A stretch of 64,000 bases of DNA from Syntrophus sp964555065 (GTDB lineage: Bacteria; Desulfobacterota; Syntrophia; Syntrophales; Syntrophaceae): contig CAZKRB010000002.1 in the NCBI GenBank assembly GCA_964555065.1, positions 1 through 64,000 of the forward strand, written 5' to 3'. The translations under genes and the position numbers were made by a program. Shown piece after piece: positions 17,860 to 26,274 of the stretch; within the stretch, counting starts at the first letter, position 1, and the number at the start of each line of letters is the position of its first letter. The notes below the pieces were generated by a model. It did not search any database, was not told the DNA's origin, and worked only from the letters and a program-made list of their open reading frames with translations.

Positions 17860-19164
17860 ATGTCCTTCCAGATCATCGTCATTGATGACGATGCCGTATC
17901 CTGCGAATTCCTTCAAGAGGCCCTGCACCGAGCCGGCTATGACGTGGAAACCTGCATCTCCGCCCGGGAGGCCCTGCAAAAAGATCTGTCCCGTTACGAC
18001 CTGGTGATTTCCGATATCCGGATGCCGGACATGGACGGACTGCAGCTGCTGCGGCGGATTCATGAGCAATGGCCGACCCTGCCCGTAATCCTGATGACGG
18101 CTTTCGGCTCCCTGGAAAGCACCATGGAGGCCCTCCAACTGGGCGCCTGGGATTATATCAGCAAGCCCTTTTCCCCCGAGGCGATCCGCAACATGGTCAA
18201 GAAGGTCCTGGGCATGCGCGATCTGCAGCGTCACCGCAGCCAGGGGAAGCCGGCGGCGAAAGAGGAACCCCGGTTCATCGGATCTTCCGCGACGATGGTG
18301 GAATTTTACAAGCAGCTGGTCCGGGTCGCGGACGCCTGGGCCAGTGTGCTCATCGAAGGGGAAAGCGGCACCGGCAAGGAGCTGACCGCCCGCTCTCTCC
18401 ATCAGCTGAGCTCCCGCCGGGACAAGCCCTTTGTGGTGGTCCATTGCGGAGCGATCCCCGACAACCTTCTCGAATCGGAGCTTTTCGGGTACGACAAGGG
18501 GGCCTTCACCGGGGCGGACCATTCCCACCGGGGACTTCTCGAATCCGCCGAGGGCGGCACCATCTTTCTCGATGAAATTACGGAAATGTCGACGGCCCTG
18601 CAGGGAAAGCTGCTCCGCTTCATGCAGAACGGAGAGGTTCGCCATCTGGGAGGGCATGAGGTTCGCCAGATCCAGGTCCGCGTGGTGGCCGCGGCAAACC
18701 GCAACATCGATGAAGAGACCTCCCAGGAGCGCTTCCGCGCGGATCTCCTCTATCGTTTTGTCGTTCGCCTCCACATGCCTTCCCTACGGGAGCACAAGGA
18801 GGATCTGCCCCAGCTGATGGAATCCCTGCTGAAGAAGCTGGGGTATCCGGCGGTGCGCATTTCCGACGAGGCCATGGAATGCCTGATGGCCTATCACTGG
18901 CCGGGCAATGTGCGAGAGCTGGAAAATGTCCTGCAGCAGACCCTCCTGCTCTCCCCCTTTCTGATCATTCTTCCGGAACACCTTCCCGAGCGGATGCGGC
19001 TGAAGGCGCAGGCCAAGGAAGCCTCCCTCACGCCCCTGGAGGGCGCGGAGCGAGGCCAGATTCTCCAGGCGCTGAAGACGACCGAGTGGAATCAGAGCAG
19101 GGCGGCCGCCCTGCTGGGAATCGACCGCAAGACGCTGCGCGCCAAAATACAGCGCTACGGTTTT
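17860..19164 (+). CDS. Sigma-54 (NtrC-family) response regulator, 3' end lost in a gap
   Basis: Residues ~1-120: receiver with IDDD acidic pocket and phospho-acceptor in DLVISDIRMP. Residues ~140-370: AAA+ domain with Walker A GESGTGKE, the sigma-54 contact loop GAFTGAD (~215) and EGGTIFLDEITEM. C-terminus: Fis-type helix-turn-helix (NQSRAAALLGIDRKTLRAKIQRYGF). The stop is inside the N-run starting at 19165, but the last residues match the normal end of this family, so few codons are missing. The kinase gene on the other side of the gap is convergent; the pair probably works together. A plausible target is the small exported protein at 21134-21391, which has a sigma-54-like promoter. Confidence 0.92.
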
Positions 19165-19264
19165 NNNNNNNNNNNNNNNNNNNNNNNNNNNNNNNNNNNN
19201 NNNNNNNNNNNNNNNNNNNNNNNNNNNNNNNNNNNNNNNNNNNNNNNNNNNNNNNNNNNNNNNN
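19165..19264. other. Scaffold gap, 100 N
   Basis: Exactly 100 N, the conventional placeholder for unknown length. It removes the end of the response regulator and whatever lies between it and the convergent kinase. Confidence 0.99.
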
Positions 19265-19376
19265 CGCGCAGAGACAACAGGCGCCCGGGAGCCCATCCCT
19301 GAGCGGCACAGGAGCGCTGTGACCAGGAAAGAGGGAAACGGCGGACCAGGAATTCAAGGGGCAGGGAGACTATTTG

Positions 19377-20873
19377 CTATTTCCTGGCAACGATGGGAAA
19401 AAACAGTGTAATGCGCGTTCCCTGCTGCGGCTGGCTCTTTATCTCCAGGGAGCCGGCATGGGCCTTGACGATGTCCTGAACGATGGCAAGCCCCAAGCCG
19501 CGGATTCCCTCCCCGGGATGGGTGCTGAAGAAGGGCTCGCAGATCTTTTCCAGCATTTCCGGAGGGATGCCCATCCCCGTGTCCTCGACGGAGACGGCAA
19601 TCGCCTGACGTTCCGGCGACACTCCCGCAGCGATGATCATTTTGCCTCCCTGGGGCATCGCTTCCAGGGCATTCTGGATCAGATTGAACAGGGCGGTCTG
19701 GACGCGGTAATGATCGACATACAGCGGCGGGGTGTCCCGGGCGATCTGAACCCGCAGCTCGACCCCCGATTTCTGGATCATCGGCTCAACCAGGGGCAGG
19801 GTATCATCGAGCAGCGCCTGCAAAGGGATGGACTCATAATGGGGCTCGGGCAGGCGCGTCGCTCGGCGGACGTTCTGGATGACCGTATTGAGCCTCTGGG
19901 TCTGCTGAAGAATCAGCTCCAGCTTGCGGGTGACATCGGGCGGCCATTCATCCCGCTCCAGGAGAAGCTGGGTTATACCGGCCACCGAATGCAGGGGGGT
20001 GCCCAGATCATGAGCCAGTGTGGCCGTCAGGTATCCCAGGGCATTGAGCTGCTGCAGCTGATTGACCTGGCTCTGCAGCTGAACCACCTTGAGGGTGGCT
20101 TCCTTGACCCGCAGTTCCAGCCCCCTGGTCAATTCCTGGTTCTGGCTGATGAAATTCTCGATTTCCCCGGCCATCACGTTGAAGTGATCCGCCAGCTGCC
20201 CCCATTCATCGGAACGGTTGATCGGGATCCGCCGGGCCCGCTTTCCGGTGCGGAAGTCATCGATGGTTTCGATGATCCGGCGGAGCGGCCGTCCGATCAG
20301 AACCCCGTAGCCCGTGGCCATGACGAGCAGAATCACGGCGAGAAGTCCCAGGGTGCTGAAAAAAAGCATCTTCTGGGCTCGGGAAAGGATTTCCGTATCC
20401 GACTGCGAAAAAAGCAGGACACCAATCATGGTGCGCGCCGAGTGACCCTTCTCCGCAGGGATGGGATAGAGCAGACCCATGGCCGGCCCTGCTTCCGTCC
20501 GCAGCGAATAATGATGCTTCGCCATGATCCGGGCGGTCTGGTTGATGAGATGCTCCGGCCACTCGTAGGGCACGCGCCCAGCCCCGGCGATGTAATCGAC
20601 ATCATCTCCCGAAAGGGAAATGATGTCGATGCGGGCCAGCCGGACATCGGTCTGGATATGGTCTTTCAGCGCCGTATCCAGAGCGGACAGCCCACGGCGG
20701 GTGGGAAAACGCTGGTAAAAAGTGCTCAGAGTTTCGGCGATGCTGTCGAGCCTCTTGTACTGCTGCTCCGTCAGGATTCGCTCCAGGACGCTGAGGTGTA
20801 TCCAGCCCCAGAACGCCATGGTGAGGGCGAGGCCGAAGAGGGTGACGATGAGGATCCTTGTTTTCAGCGTCAT
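19377..20873 (-). CDS. HAMP-domain sensor histidine kinase
   Basis: A 498-residue inner-membrane kinase: first membrane helix right after the N-terminus (ILIVTLFGLALTMAFWGW), a ~150-residue periplasmic sensor, second helix (LLAVILLVMATGYGVLI), HAMP (RPLRRIIETIDDFRTG), a coiled-coil stretch, then the H-box ATLAHDLGTPLHSVAG and ATPase motifs NLIQNALEAMPQGG, VEDTGMGIP, GLGLAIVQDIVKAH. The H-box has D-L-G-T-P where many have E-I-R/K-N-P. I chose ATG 20873 (MTLKTRI) because the open frame to 20990 adds an unlikely N-terminal tail before the first helix. Probable partner of the response regulator at 17860. Confidence 0.92.
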   Translation of the reverse strand: MTLKTRILIVTLFGLALTMAFWGWIHLSVLERILTEQQYKRLDSIAETLSTFYQRFPTRRGLSALDTALKDHIQTDVRLARIDIISLSGDDVDYIAGAGRVPYEWPEHLINQTARIMAKHHYSLRTEAGPAMGLLYPIPAEKGHSARTMIGVLLFSQSDTEILSRAQKMLFFSTLGLLAVILLVMATGYGVLIGRPLRRIIETIDDFRTGKRARRIPINRSDEWGQLADHFNVMAGEIENFISQNQELTRGLELRVKEATLKVVQLQSQVNQLQQLNALGYLTATLAHDLGTPLHSVAGITQLLLERDEWPPDVTRKLELILQQTQRLNTVIQNVRRATRLPEPHYESIPLQALLDDTLPLVEPMIQKSGVELRVQIARDTPPLYVDHYRVQTALFNLIQNALEAMPQGGKMIIAAGVSPERQAIAVSVEDTGMGIPPEMLEKICEPFFSTHPGEGIRGLGLAIVQDIVKAHAGSLEIKSQPQQGTRITLFFPIVARK

Positions 20874-21065
20874 GGCGAAATGGGGTCCTGAATTTTGGGC
20901 AGGGCAAGGCTGCTTCCCCCCTGGCCGCTCCGTTTCCAGCTCAGAGAAGGACTCAAGGCAAAAAGGAAGGCGGATGCCGGAATTCGGCATGGCGCCGCCA
21001 GGTTCGCCAACGCAAAGTGCTCTGAGATGGAAATGGAAATGACCCCTTCTACAGGATTTTCAGGC

Positions 21066-21105
21066 AAAAAAAAAGAGGCATGAGGGGAATTCCCTTCATG
21101 CCTCT
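21066..21105 (-). terminator. Rho-independent terminator of the Lys/Ala-rich gene
   Basis: Read on the minus strand, AGAGGCATGA and TCATGCCTCT close a long hairpin, with a GGG-AATT-CCC core, followed by a run of nine T. It lies about 30 nt after the stop of the small gene at 21134. Confidence 0.92.
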
Positions 21106-21133
21106 TCTGCATCCAACGTTCTGCTTCGAGAAA

Positions 21134-21391
21134 TTATTTTACGGCAGGGGCGGCTTCGGGCGCCGGGGCGGCTTTCTCTTCAGCCGGTTTCGCGGCTTTC
21201 TTGGCGGCCTTCTTCGCCTTCTTTACCTTCTTCGGGGCTGCCTTCTTCACTTCCTTCTTGGCCGCTTCGGGTTTCGCAGCCTCAAGCTTCACCGGTTCTT
21301 CCTTCACCGGGGCGGCAGCTTTTTCGGCCGCAAACGCAGAGGTCGAAAACAGGAAAACCAACCCAACGACATACAGCATAGCCTTCTTCAT
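21134..21391 (-). CDS. Small exported Lys/Ala-rich protein
   Basis: 85 residues: a clear signal peptide (MLYVVGLVFLFSTSAFA-AE) followed by a mature ~62-residue chain made almost only of Ala, Lys, Pro, Glu and Val (KKEVKKAAPKKVKKAKKAAK). The composition resembles histone-H1-like tails, but the signal peptide places it in the periplasm or beyond, where it could bind anionic lipid A or nucleic acid; function unknown. AAAGGAG precedes ATG 21391. It has its own strong terminator and a sigma-54-type promoter 81 nt upstream, next to a sigma-54 two-component pair, which suggests stress-induced high expression. Confidence 0.85.
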   Translation of the reverse strand: MKKAMLYVVGLVFLFSTSAFAAEKAAAPVKEEPVKLEAAKPEAAKKEVKKAAPKKVKKAKKAAKKAAKPAEEKAAPAPEAAPAVK

Positions 21392-21471
21392 GATTCTTCT
21401 CCTTTTCTCTTCACTTGTTCAAATTTGCGTCCTCCACGGGGAGGCCGCTTCAGATTTGATTCCTGAACTAT

Positions 21472-21486
21472 GCATCGGTTGTGCCA
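21472..21486 (-). promoter_or_regulatory. Candidate sigma-54 promoter of the Lys/Ala-rich gene
   Basis: Minus strand reads TGGCAC-AACCG-ATGC. The -24 box is perfect and the -12 box keeps the invariant GC (ATGC instead of TTGC) at correct spacing. Predicted start about 70 nt before the small gene's ATG. Confidence 0.6.
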
Positions 21487-21598
21487 GCCATCAACTGAAA
21501 GTACGGAAGAGCGCTAAGCCTCTGTTTACACAAAGGAATAGTAGAATTGCTTCGCGGAATAGATGGGGAAGGGGCGGGGGATATTGGAGAATTTCTCC

Positions 21599-22702
21599 TC
21601 ACTTCCTGAGGAATAATGAATCAGCGTCCCGATCGGCCGGAGGCTTTTCCTTCATCCGGCGGTAGATCAGGCAATGGATGAAAAAGAAGAAGGCCACGGC
21701 GCCTCCCTGGCGGATCAGCCGGCGGGCGACTTTCCGGACCGCCTGCTGGCGATAAACCTTCCGGTCCGCAAGGTAGATGCCCAACAGCCCCCGATTGATC
21801 AACCGGTGAAAGGGGGCGTGGGGAAGGCGGGAAATGCTTTCGTCCGCGCAGGCATAAAAATGGGACAGGCGCTTTTCCATCTCCGCCGTGCTCGGGTAGA
21901 AGGAGCAGAAATTCAAATCGCCCCCTTGCCGGTCCTCCTCCTGGTCGATGAGATAATCCAGGAGAATATGCAGCCCCTGAACCCAGGGGAAATAGGCCTT
22001 CTTGATCTCCCCGGACAGCTCCGGGCGGAAATCCCCGGCAAAGGCGGAAGAGACGAGGCAGAAGATCCCCAGGGTCGATCCGGCACAGGCGGAAAACTCA
22101 TACCAGGTCATCGCCGGCAGCACCTTCCGATGCTCCGAGAACCAGGAGCTCAACCTCAAGACCCGCTGCTCCTTCCGGACATGCTTATGGACTTGAAGCT
22201 CGCAGTAGTGGCCGGCCAGTTCATGCAGGTCGCGAGTGATGGCCGGGTAGGCGGAGAGCCCGGCGAGAACCTCCTGGCAGGTTTTGACCAGATCCGCCAG
22301 GTATCCCCCGTCCTCCTGCTCCCGGCGGAACACATAATAGTGTCCCGGAGGCGCCCCGGGCGTCAGGGCGTGGTGCATGGAGGTGTGGAGCGCGCGGAAA
22401 TCCGCGGGATCCAGGGAAGTGCTCCGGTCGCAGAGATTGTCGAGATAGTCGCTGATGGTCTGATAGGCGATGATGAAGCGGATGGCTTCGTCAAAGTGAG
22501 ACTCGGACAGCAGGGCATAGATGGCGCCGCCCTCGCAGTGAAAGGTCTTGGCCCGGATGCTCATGACGGCCTGCCGGCGAAGTTCGGGGTCCGGGATCGC
22601 CTCCGCGCGCCGCTGCCATCCCGTCAGATAATGCTCAACCCGGGGGCGCACCTGCAGAAAAATTCGGGTGGTCAACGTGGGCAGGCGCGTCGGAACCTTC
22701 AA
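21599..22702 (-). CDS. DUF2600/YtpB-like class I terpene synthase
   Basis: 367 residues resembling Bacillus tetraprenyl-beta-curcumene synthase (YtpB). Two Asp-rich segments typical of the family are present: QTISDYLDNLCDRSTS around residue 80 and GLHILLDYLIDQEEDRQGGD around 240. Family enzymes cyclise long linear prenyl diphosphates to sesquarterpenes using Mg2+. The C-terminus has a hydrophobic stretch (GGAVAFFFFIHCLIYR) that may associate with the membrane. No prenyltransferase or cyclase neighbour is seen, so the substrate is open. Divergent from the kup unit across a 463-bp region. Confidence 0.82.
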   Translation of the reverse strand: MKVPTRLPTLTTRIFLQVRPRVEHYLTGWQRRAEAIPDPELRRQAVMSIRAKTFHCEGGAIYALLSESHFDEAIRFIIAYQTISDYLDNLCDRSTSLDPADFRALHTSMHHALTPGAPPGHYYVFRREQEDGGYLADLVKTCQEVLAGLSAYPAITRDLHELAGHYCELQVHKHVRKEQRVLRLSSWFSEHRKVLPAMTWYEFSACAGSTLGIFCLVSSAFAGDFRPELSGEIKKAYFPWVQGLHILLDYLIDQEEDRQGGDLNFCSFYPSTAEMEKRLSHFYACADESISRLPHAPFHRLINRGLLGIYLADRKVYRQQAVRKVARRLIRQGGAVAFFFFIHCLIYRRMKEKPPADRDADSLFLRK

Positions 22703-22942
22703 GAATGTTCTCCTCGGAAGCGGGATTGGGAAACGGACAGCGAATCTTTTCCTAACACAGCCAACCGCTCAACACAAGATTACGATCAGAAATCCCACCG
22801 GGCAGGGCGTGTTTCTGTTTGCAATCCTTTTCCCCTGCCGGTATAAGTTTCTGTGATCTTAGGGAAAATAGTCCATGGAAGGATAATCGGACCCGAACCT
22901 CTGGAGGTTCCGTCACTGCCCCCGACTGCCGAAGATGACCCC

Positions 22943-22971
22943 TTGACAACGAGATTTTTTAATGGTTTATG
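22943..22971 (+). promoter_or_regulatory. Candidate sigma-70 promoter for riboswitch-kup
   Basis: Consensus -35 TTGACA (22943-22948), 17-bp spacer, weaker -10 TTTATG (22966-22971), directly before the riboswitch 5' arm. The rest of 22703-22940 holds nothing I recognise. Confidence 0.5.
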
Positions 22972-22974
22972 GAA

Positions 22975-23091
22975 GCCGCCTAATCTGCAGATTGTGGAGC
23001 GGGGGACCCATTTGTCCCGGGGCGTATCGCCATCTCGATGGCGTAGGGCATCCTCTTCGGCCCGAGCCCGTCAGCTAACCTCGCAGGCGTC
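22975..23091 (+). ncRNA. ydaO-yuaA type cyclic-di-AMP riboswitch
   Basis: Conserved blocks occur in order: GCCGCCTAATCT, GAGCGGGGGACCCA, GGGGCGTATCGCC, GTAGGGCATCC, then GGCCCGAGCCCGTCAGC and TAACCTCGCAGGCGTC. P1 forms between CGCCT (22977-22981) and AGGCG (23085-23089). Downstream, TTGAGGAG (from ~23093) can pair with CTCCTCCAA (~23131) enclosing CCGGA-ATCA-TCCGG, a plausible terminator-like expression platform without a strong U-run. In known cases ligand binding turns off K+ uptake genes; here the next gene is kup, which fits exactly. Confidence 0.93.
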
Positions 23092-23165
23092 GTTGAGGAG
23101 AGCTCCCGGAATCATCCGGAGGACCGCTCCTCCAATCCTTAGATTTCGGGGGTTTTGTAAGTCCA

Positions 23166-25100
23166 TTGAGCCGTCATCCTGACGAACCTGTTTCTCCCTC
23201 CAGCAAGAACAGCCACTCGGATGCTCATGGGCAGCCGAAAGGGAAATTCCTCCTTCTCGCCCTGGGCGCCCTGGGGGTCGTCTTCGGCGACCTGGGAACC
23301 AGCCCGCTCTATACGATCCGGGAGTGCTTTCATGGAACCCATGCCATCGCCCTCACCAGGGCCAATCTCCTGGGGACGCTGTCGCTGATCTTCTGGTCGA
23401 TGACCATGGTTCTCTGCATCAAGTATGTGGTCTTCATCCTCCGGGCGGACAACCGGGGAGAGGGGGGGATTTTTGCCCTCCTGGGTCTGATCCCCCGCTC
23501 ATCGGGAAAGATTTCTCCCCGTCTGCGAGCCACAACGATGCTGGCAGGCATTCTGGGGGCGGGACTGCTCTGCGGGGAGGGGATCATCACCCCGGCCATT
23601 TCCGTTCTTTCCGCCATCGAGGGTCTGGAGGTCGCAACCGAAGCGGCCAAGCCGATGGTCGTGCCCCTGACCTGCATCATTCTCCTGGCGCTCTTTCTTT
23701 TCCAACGTCGGGGAACGGCGGACATCGGAGCCATTTTCGGCCCGATCATGCTCCTGTGGTTCGCCTCCATCAGCATCCTTGGATTCCGCCATGTCCTGAA
23801 CGAACCCCAGGTCCTCCAGGCCGTCAACCCGCTCCATGCTTTTCATTTCTTTGCGACCAACCACCTCCACGGCTTTGTCGTCCTCGGCTCCGTGGTCCTC
23901 TGCCTGACGGGCGGCGAGGCCCTTTACGCGGACCTGGGCCATTTCGGACGCAATGCCATCCGTTTTTCCTGGCTGGCCGTCGCCTATCCGGCCCTCCTGC
24001 TCAACTATTTCGGCCAGGGGGCTCTCCTGCTCCATCACCCGGAAATGAAGGTCAACCCCTTTTACGGCGTCGTCCCCTCGGTTCTCCTTTATCCCATGGT
24101 CGCCCTGGCCACGGTTGCCGCGGTCATCGCCTCGCAGGCGCTCATTTCCGGGGTTTTCTCCATCACCCAGCAGGGTATCCAGCTGGGCTTTCTCCCCCGG
24201 ATCCGGATTGTGCACACCTCCAGCGAAATGGAGGGGCAGATCTACATCCCCTTTGTCAACTACGTCCTGATGATCGCCTGCATCGGCGTCGTTCTCGGTT
24301 TCGGCGCGTCCAGTCGGCTGGCCGGGGCCTACGGCCTCTCCGTGACCGGCACGATGGCGATCTCCTCTTTCCTTTTCTTCCTGGTCCTGGTCAACCGGAG
24401 GAAATGGCCGCTCTGGAAGGCTATCCCCCTGGTTGCGACCTTTCTGGTGTTCGACCTTTCCTTTCTGGGGGCCAATTTCCTGAAAATCGTCGACGGCGGC
24501 TGGTTCACCCTGCTGGCCGCGCTGGTTATCTTCTTCATCATGACCACCTGGCGCAGGGGACGGGAAGAACTTAACCTCATGCTGCAGGAAGAGAGGCTGC
24601 CGACGGACATTTTTCTCGACGATCTGGCGCACCACAACCTGCCCCGTGTGCCGGGAACGGCGATCTTCATGACCATCTCGCCCTCGGGAATCCCGCTGAC
24701 CCTTCTCCACCATGTCAAGCACAACCACATGCTCCATGAAAAAGTGCTGCTCCTCACGATCCGTTCCGTCGGTGTGCCCACGGTGCCGGCCGGCGAGCGG
24801 GTAACGGTCGAAGACCTGGGCCAGGGATTCTACCGTATCGAGGCCATCGTCGGCTTCATGCAGAAGCCCGACGTGCCCGAAGTTCTGAAGATCGCTGCCA
24901 GCCAGGGACTGAAAACGGATCCCATGACGACGACCTTCTACCTGGGGAGAGAACTGCTGCTCACCACGGGAAGGGCAAAGATGATGCGCTGGCGGAAGGC
25001 GCTGTTCGCCTTCATGTCCCGCAATGCCGGAACCCCTGCGGCCTACTTCAACCTGCCGGTCAACCGGGTGGTGGAACTGGGCGCGCAGGTGGAAATCTAA
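23166..25100 (+). CDS. kup: Kup-family potassium transporter
   Basis: Low-affinity, probably H+-coupled K+ uptake at the inner membrane. 644 residues, the usual length, with the N-terminal signature LGVVFGDLGTSPLYTIRECF, about 12 membrane segments over residues ~28-460 (e.g. GEGGIFALLGL, GLLCGEGIITPAISVLSAIEG) and a ~190-residue cytosolic C-terminal domain. Start TTG 23166 is the first in frame; GGGGG upstream is a weak Shine-Dalgarno and a little-conserved ~25-residue lead precedes the KGKFLLLALG block. Under a c-di-AMP riboswitch. A decayed copy of its 5' end lies 1 kb downstream. Confidence 0.95.
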   Translation: MSRHPDEPVSPSSKNSHSDAHGQPKGKFLLLALGALGVVFGDLGTSPLYTIRECFHGTHAIALTRANLLGTLSLIFWSMTMVLCIKYVVFILRADNRGEGGIFALLGLIPRSSGKISPRLRATTMLAGILGAGLLCGEGIITPAISVLSAIEGLEVATEAAKPMVVPLTCIILLALFLFQRRGTADIGAIFGPIMLLWFASISILGFRHVLNEPQVLQAVNPLHAFHFFATNHLHGFVVLGSVVLCLTGGEALYADLGHFGRNAIRFSWLAVAYPALLLNYFGQGALLLHHPEMKVNPFYGVVPSVLLYPMVALATVAAVIASQALISGVFSITQQGIQLGFLPRIRIVHTSSEMEGQIYIPFVNYVLMIACIGVVLGFGASSRLAGAYGLSVTGTMAISSFLFFLVLVNRRKWPLWKAIPLVATFLVFDLSFLGANFLKIVDGGWFTLLAALVIFFIMTTWRRGREELNLMLQEERLPTDIFLDDLAHHNLPRVPGTAIFMTISPSGIPLTLLHHVKHNHMLHEKVLLLTIRSVGVPTVPAGERVTVEDLGQGFYRIEAIVGFMQKPDVPEVLKIAASQGLKTDPMTTTFYLGRELLLTTGRAKMMRWRKALFAFMSRNAGTPAAYFNLPVNRVVELGAQVEI

Positions 25101-25152
25101 TGGCCCCAAGGCGCCGGCCGGAAAAATCTCTCCTTTGGCGGAGCATTTGTCC

Positions 25153-25839
25153 ATGGAAGAAAAGAAGCATTCCGAGATTCTGAAAGAGGGGGCAGAAGCC
25201 TGGAACTCCTGGCGAGCCCAGCATCCCCAGCAGCTGCCCAGCCTTCGCCGGGCCGATCTCCGCGGTTTGGATCTCAGTCGGGCGGACCTGCGGGAGGCCG
25301 ACCTCAGTGAGGCAAACCTCCAGGAGGCGAACCTAAGCCGGGCCAACCTCGAGAAGGCGGATCTCACCGAAGCGATTCTCCAATCGGCGACATTGACCGG
25401 GGCAAATCTCCACGGGGCCTACCTCGGCGGGGCGGATCTCGGTGGCACGGACCTCAGCGGGGGAAATCTGCGCCATGCCGATCTCCGGGGGGCAGACCTC
25501 AGCAAGGCCAAGCTCCGCGGCGTGAATCTCAGCGAGGCAAACCTCAGCGAGTCAGATTTGACGGAGGCAAATCTCTCCCGGGCGGATCTTTCCCGGGCGA
25601 ATCTCACCGCGGCGATTCTCCGGCTTGCCGATCTCAGTGAGGCCAACCTGAGCGGAGCCAATCTGACGGAGGCTAACCTCCAGCAGACTTATCTCATTGA
25701 AGCCTACCTGGTCGGCGCCAACCTCTCCGGTGCCGATCTCCGCGGCGCCTACCTTCGGCGGGCGGATCTTTCCCAGGCAAACCTCACCGGCGTGGACCTC
25801 ACGGAAGCGGATCTCGAGGGGGCAAAACGCGGCCCTTAG
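25153..25839 (+). CDS. Pentapeptide-repeat protein
   Basis: 228 residues. After a short alpha-helical lead (HSEILKEGAEAWNSWRAQHP) nearly the whole protein is A(D/N)LxX repeats from ~residue 30 to the end, about 38 units, predicted to form a right-handed quadrilateral beta-helix. Family members range from DNA mimics (gyrase protection) to scaffolds; nothing here decides between them. ATG 25153 starts at MEEKKHSEIL; the open frame upstream to 25024 overlaps kup and is not repeat-like. It follows kup by 52 nt and may be read from the same transcript. Confidence 0.9.
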   Translation: MEEKKHSEILKEGAEAWNSWRAQHPQQLPSLRRADLRGLDLSRADLREADLSEANLQEANLSRANLEKADLTEAILQSATLTGANLHGAYLGGADLGGTDLSGGNLRHADLRGADLSKAKLRGVNLSEANLSESDLTEANLSRADLSRANLTAAILRLADLSEANLSGANLTEANLQQTYLIEAYLVGANLSGADLRGAYLRRADLSQANLTGVDLTEADLEGAKRGP

Positions 25840-25934
25840 CCTCTTAAACCACTTAGGAGGCGTCTGTATAGAGAAGAGGGATCGAACTTGTCCGGAAGCT
25901 CCTCCCGGTCTGCTCCTTTTGCCGGACGGCGTCG

Positions 25935-25986
25935 TTGAGGAGATTCTCCCAAATTTTCTGGCAGGAAACTGCTTCTCCAATTTTTT
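25935..25986 (+). terminator. Hairpin with T-run after the pentapeptide gene, resembling the kup riboswitch platform
   Basis: TTGAGGAGA (25935-25943) pairs with TCTCC-AA (25974-25980) and is followed by TTTTTT. The preceding GGCGTCGTTGAGGAGA is nearly the same as the 3' edge of the c-di-AMP riboswitch at 23086-23101, so this looks like the surviving expression platform of a lost second riboswitch. Confidence 0.6.
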
Positions 25987-26001
25987 CTCTGCGGGGGAGG
26001 T

Positions 26002-26181
26002 GTGCGGTCTTTAGTTTCCCATCGTAACGCAGACGGACCTGCGTCAGTCCGGAATTCCCAACCCGAATCCCAATCAAAACACGCTTCAAAGGGGAAATTT
26101 CTGTTGCTGGCCCTGGGCGTCGTCTTCGGCGACCTGGGAACCAGTCCCATCTGGGCGCTCAGTGGAGCTGTAATCCGCTGA
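26002..26181 (+). pseudogene. Decayed 5' fragment of a second kup gene
   Basis: Starting at GTG 26002 after a GGGGGAGG Shine-Dalgarno, the frame runs 59 codons to TGA 26181. Its second half reads KGKFLLLALGVVFGDLGTSPIWAL, matching the Kup N-terminal signature (KGKFLLLALG...VVFGDLGTSPLYTI) with a 3-residue deletion, then diverges at once. A riboswitch-platform-like hairpin sits just upstream. I infer a paralogous riboswitch-kup unit reduced to its first ~60 codons. The rest of 25840-26274 holds no other gene. Confidence 0.75.
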
Positions 26182-26274
26182 AGGAGAGGAAAGGGAACCG
26201 CCCCGTGGCGCATTGGCGCCGCCGGGACGGTTGGTGGAAGGAAAGGTTCCGGATCGTTCCGGAGGACGATCCGC

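Noticed and set aside
25220..25830. Tandem DNA repeat or CRISPR-like array
   Set aside because: The periodicity is that of pentapeptide codons (15 bp) within a gene; units vary freely at third positions and there are no spacers.
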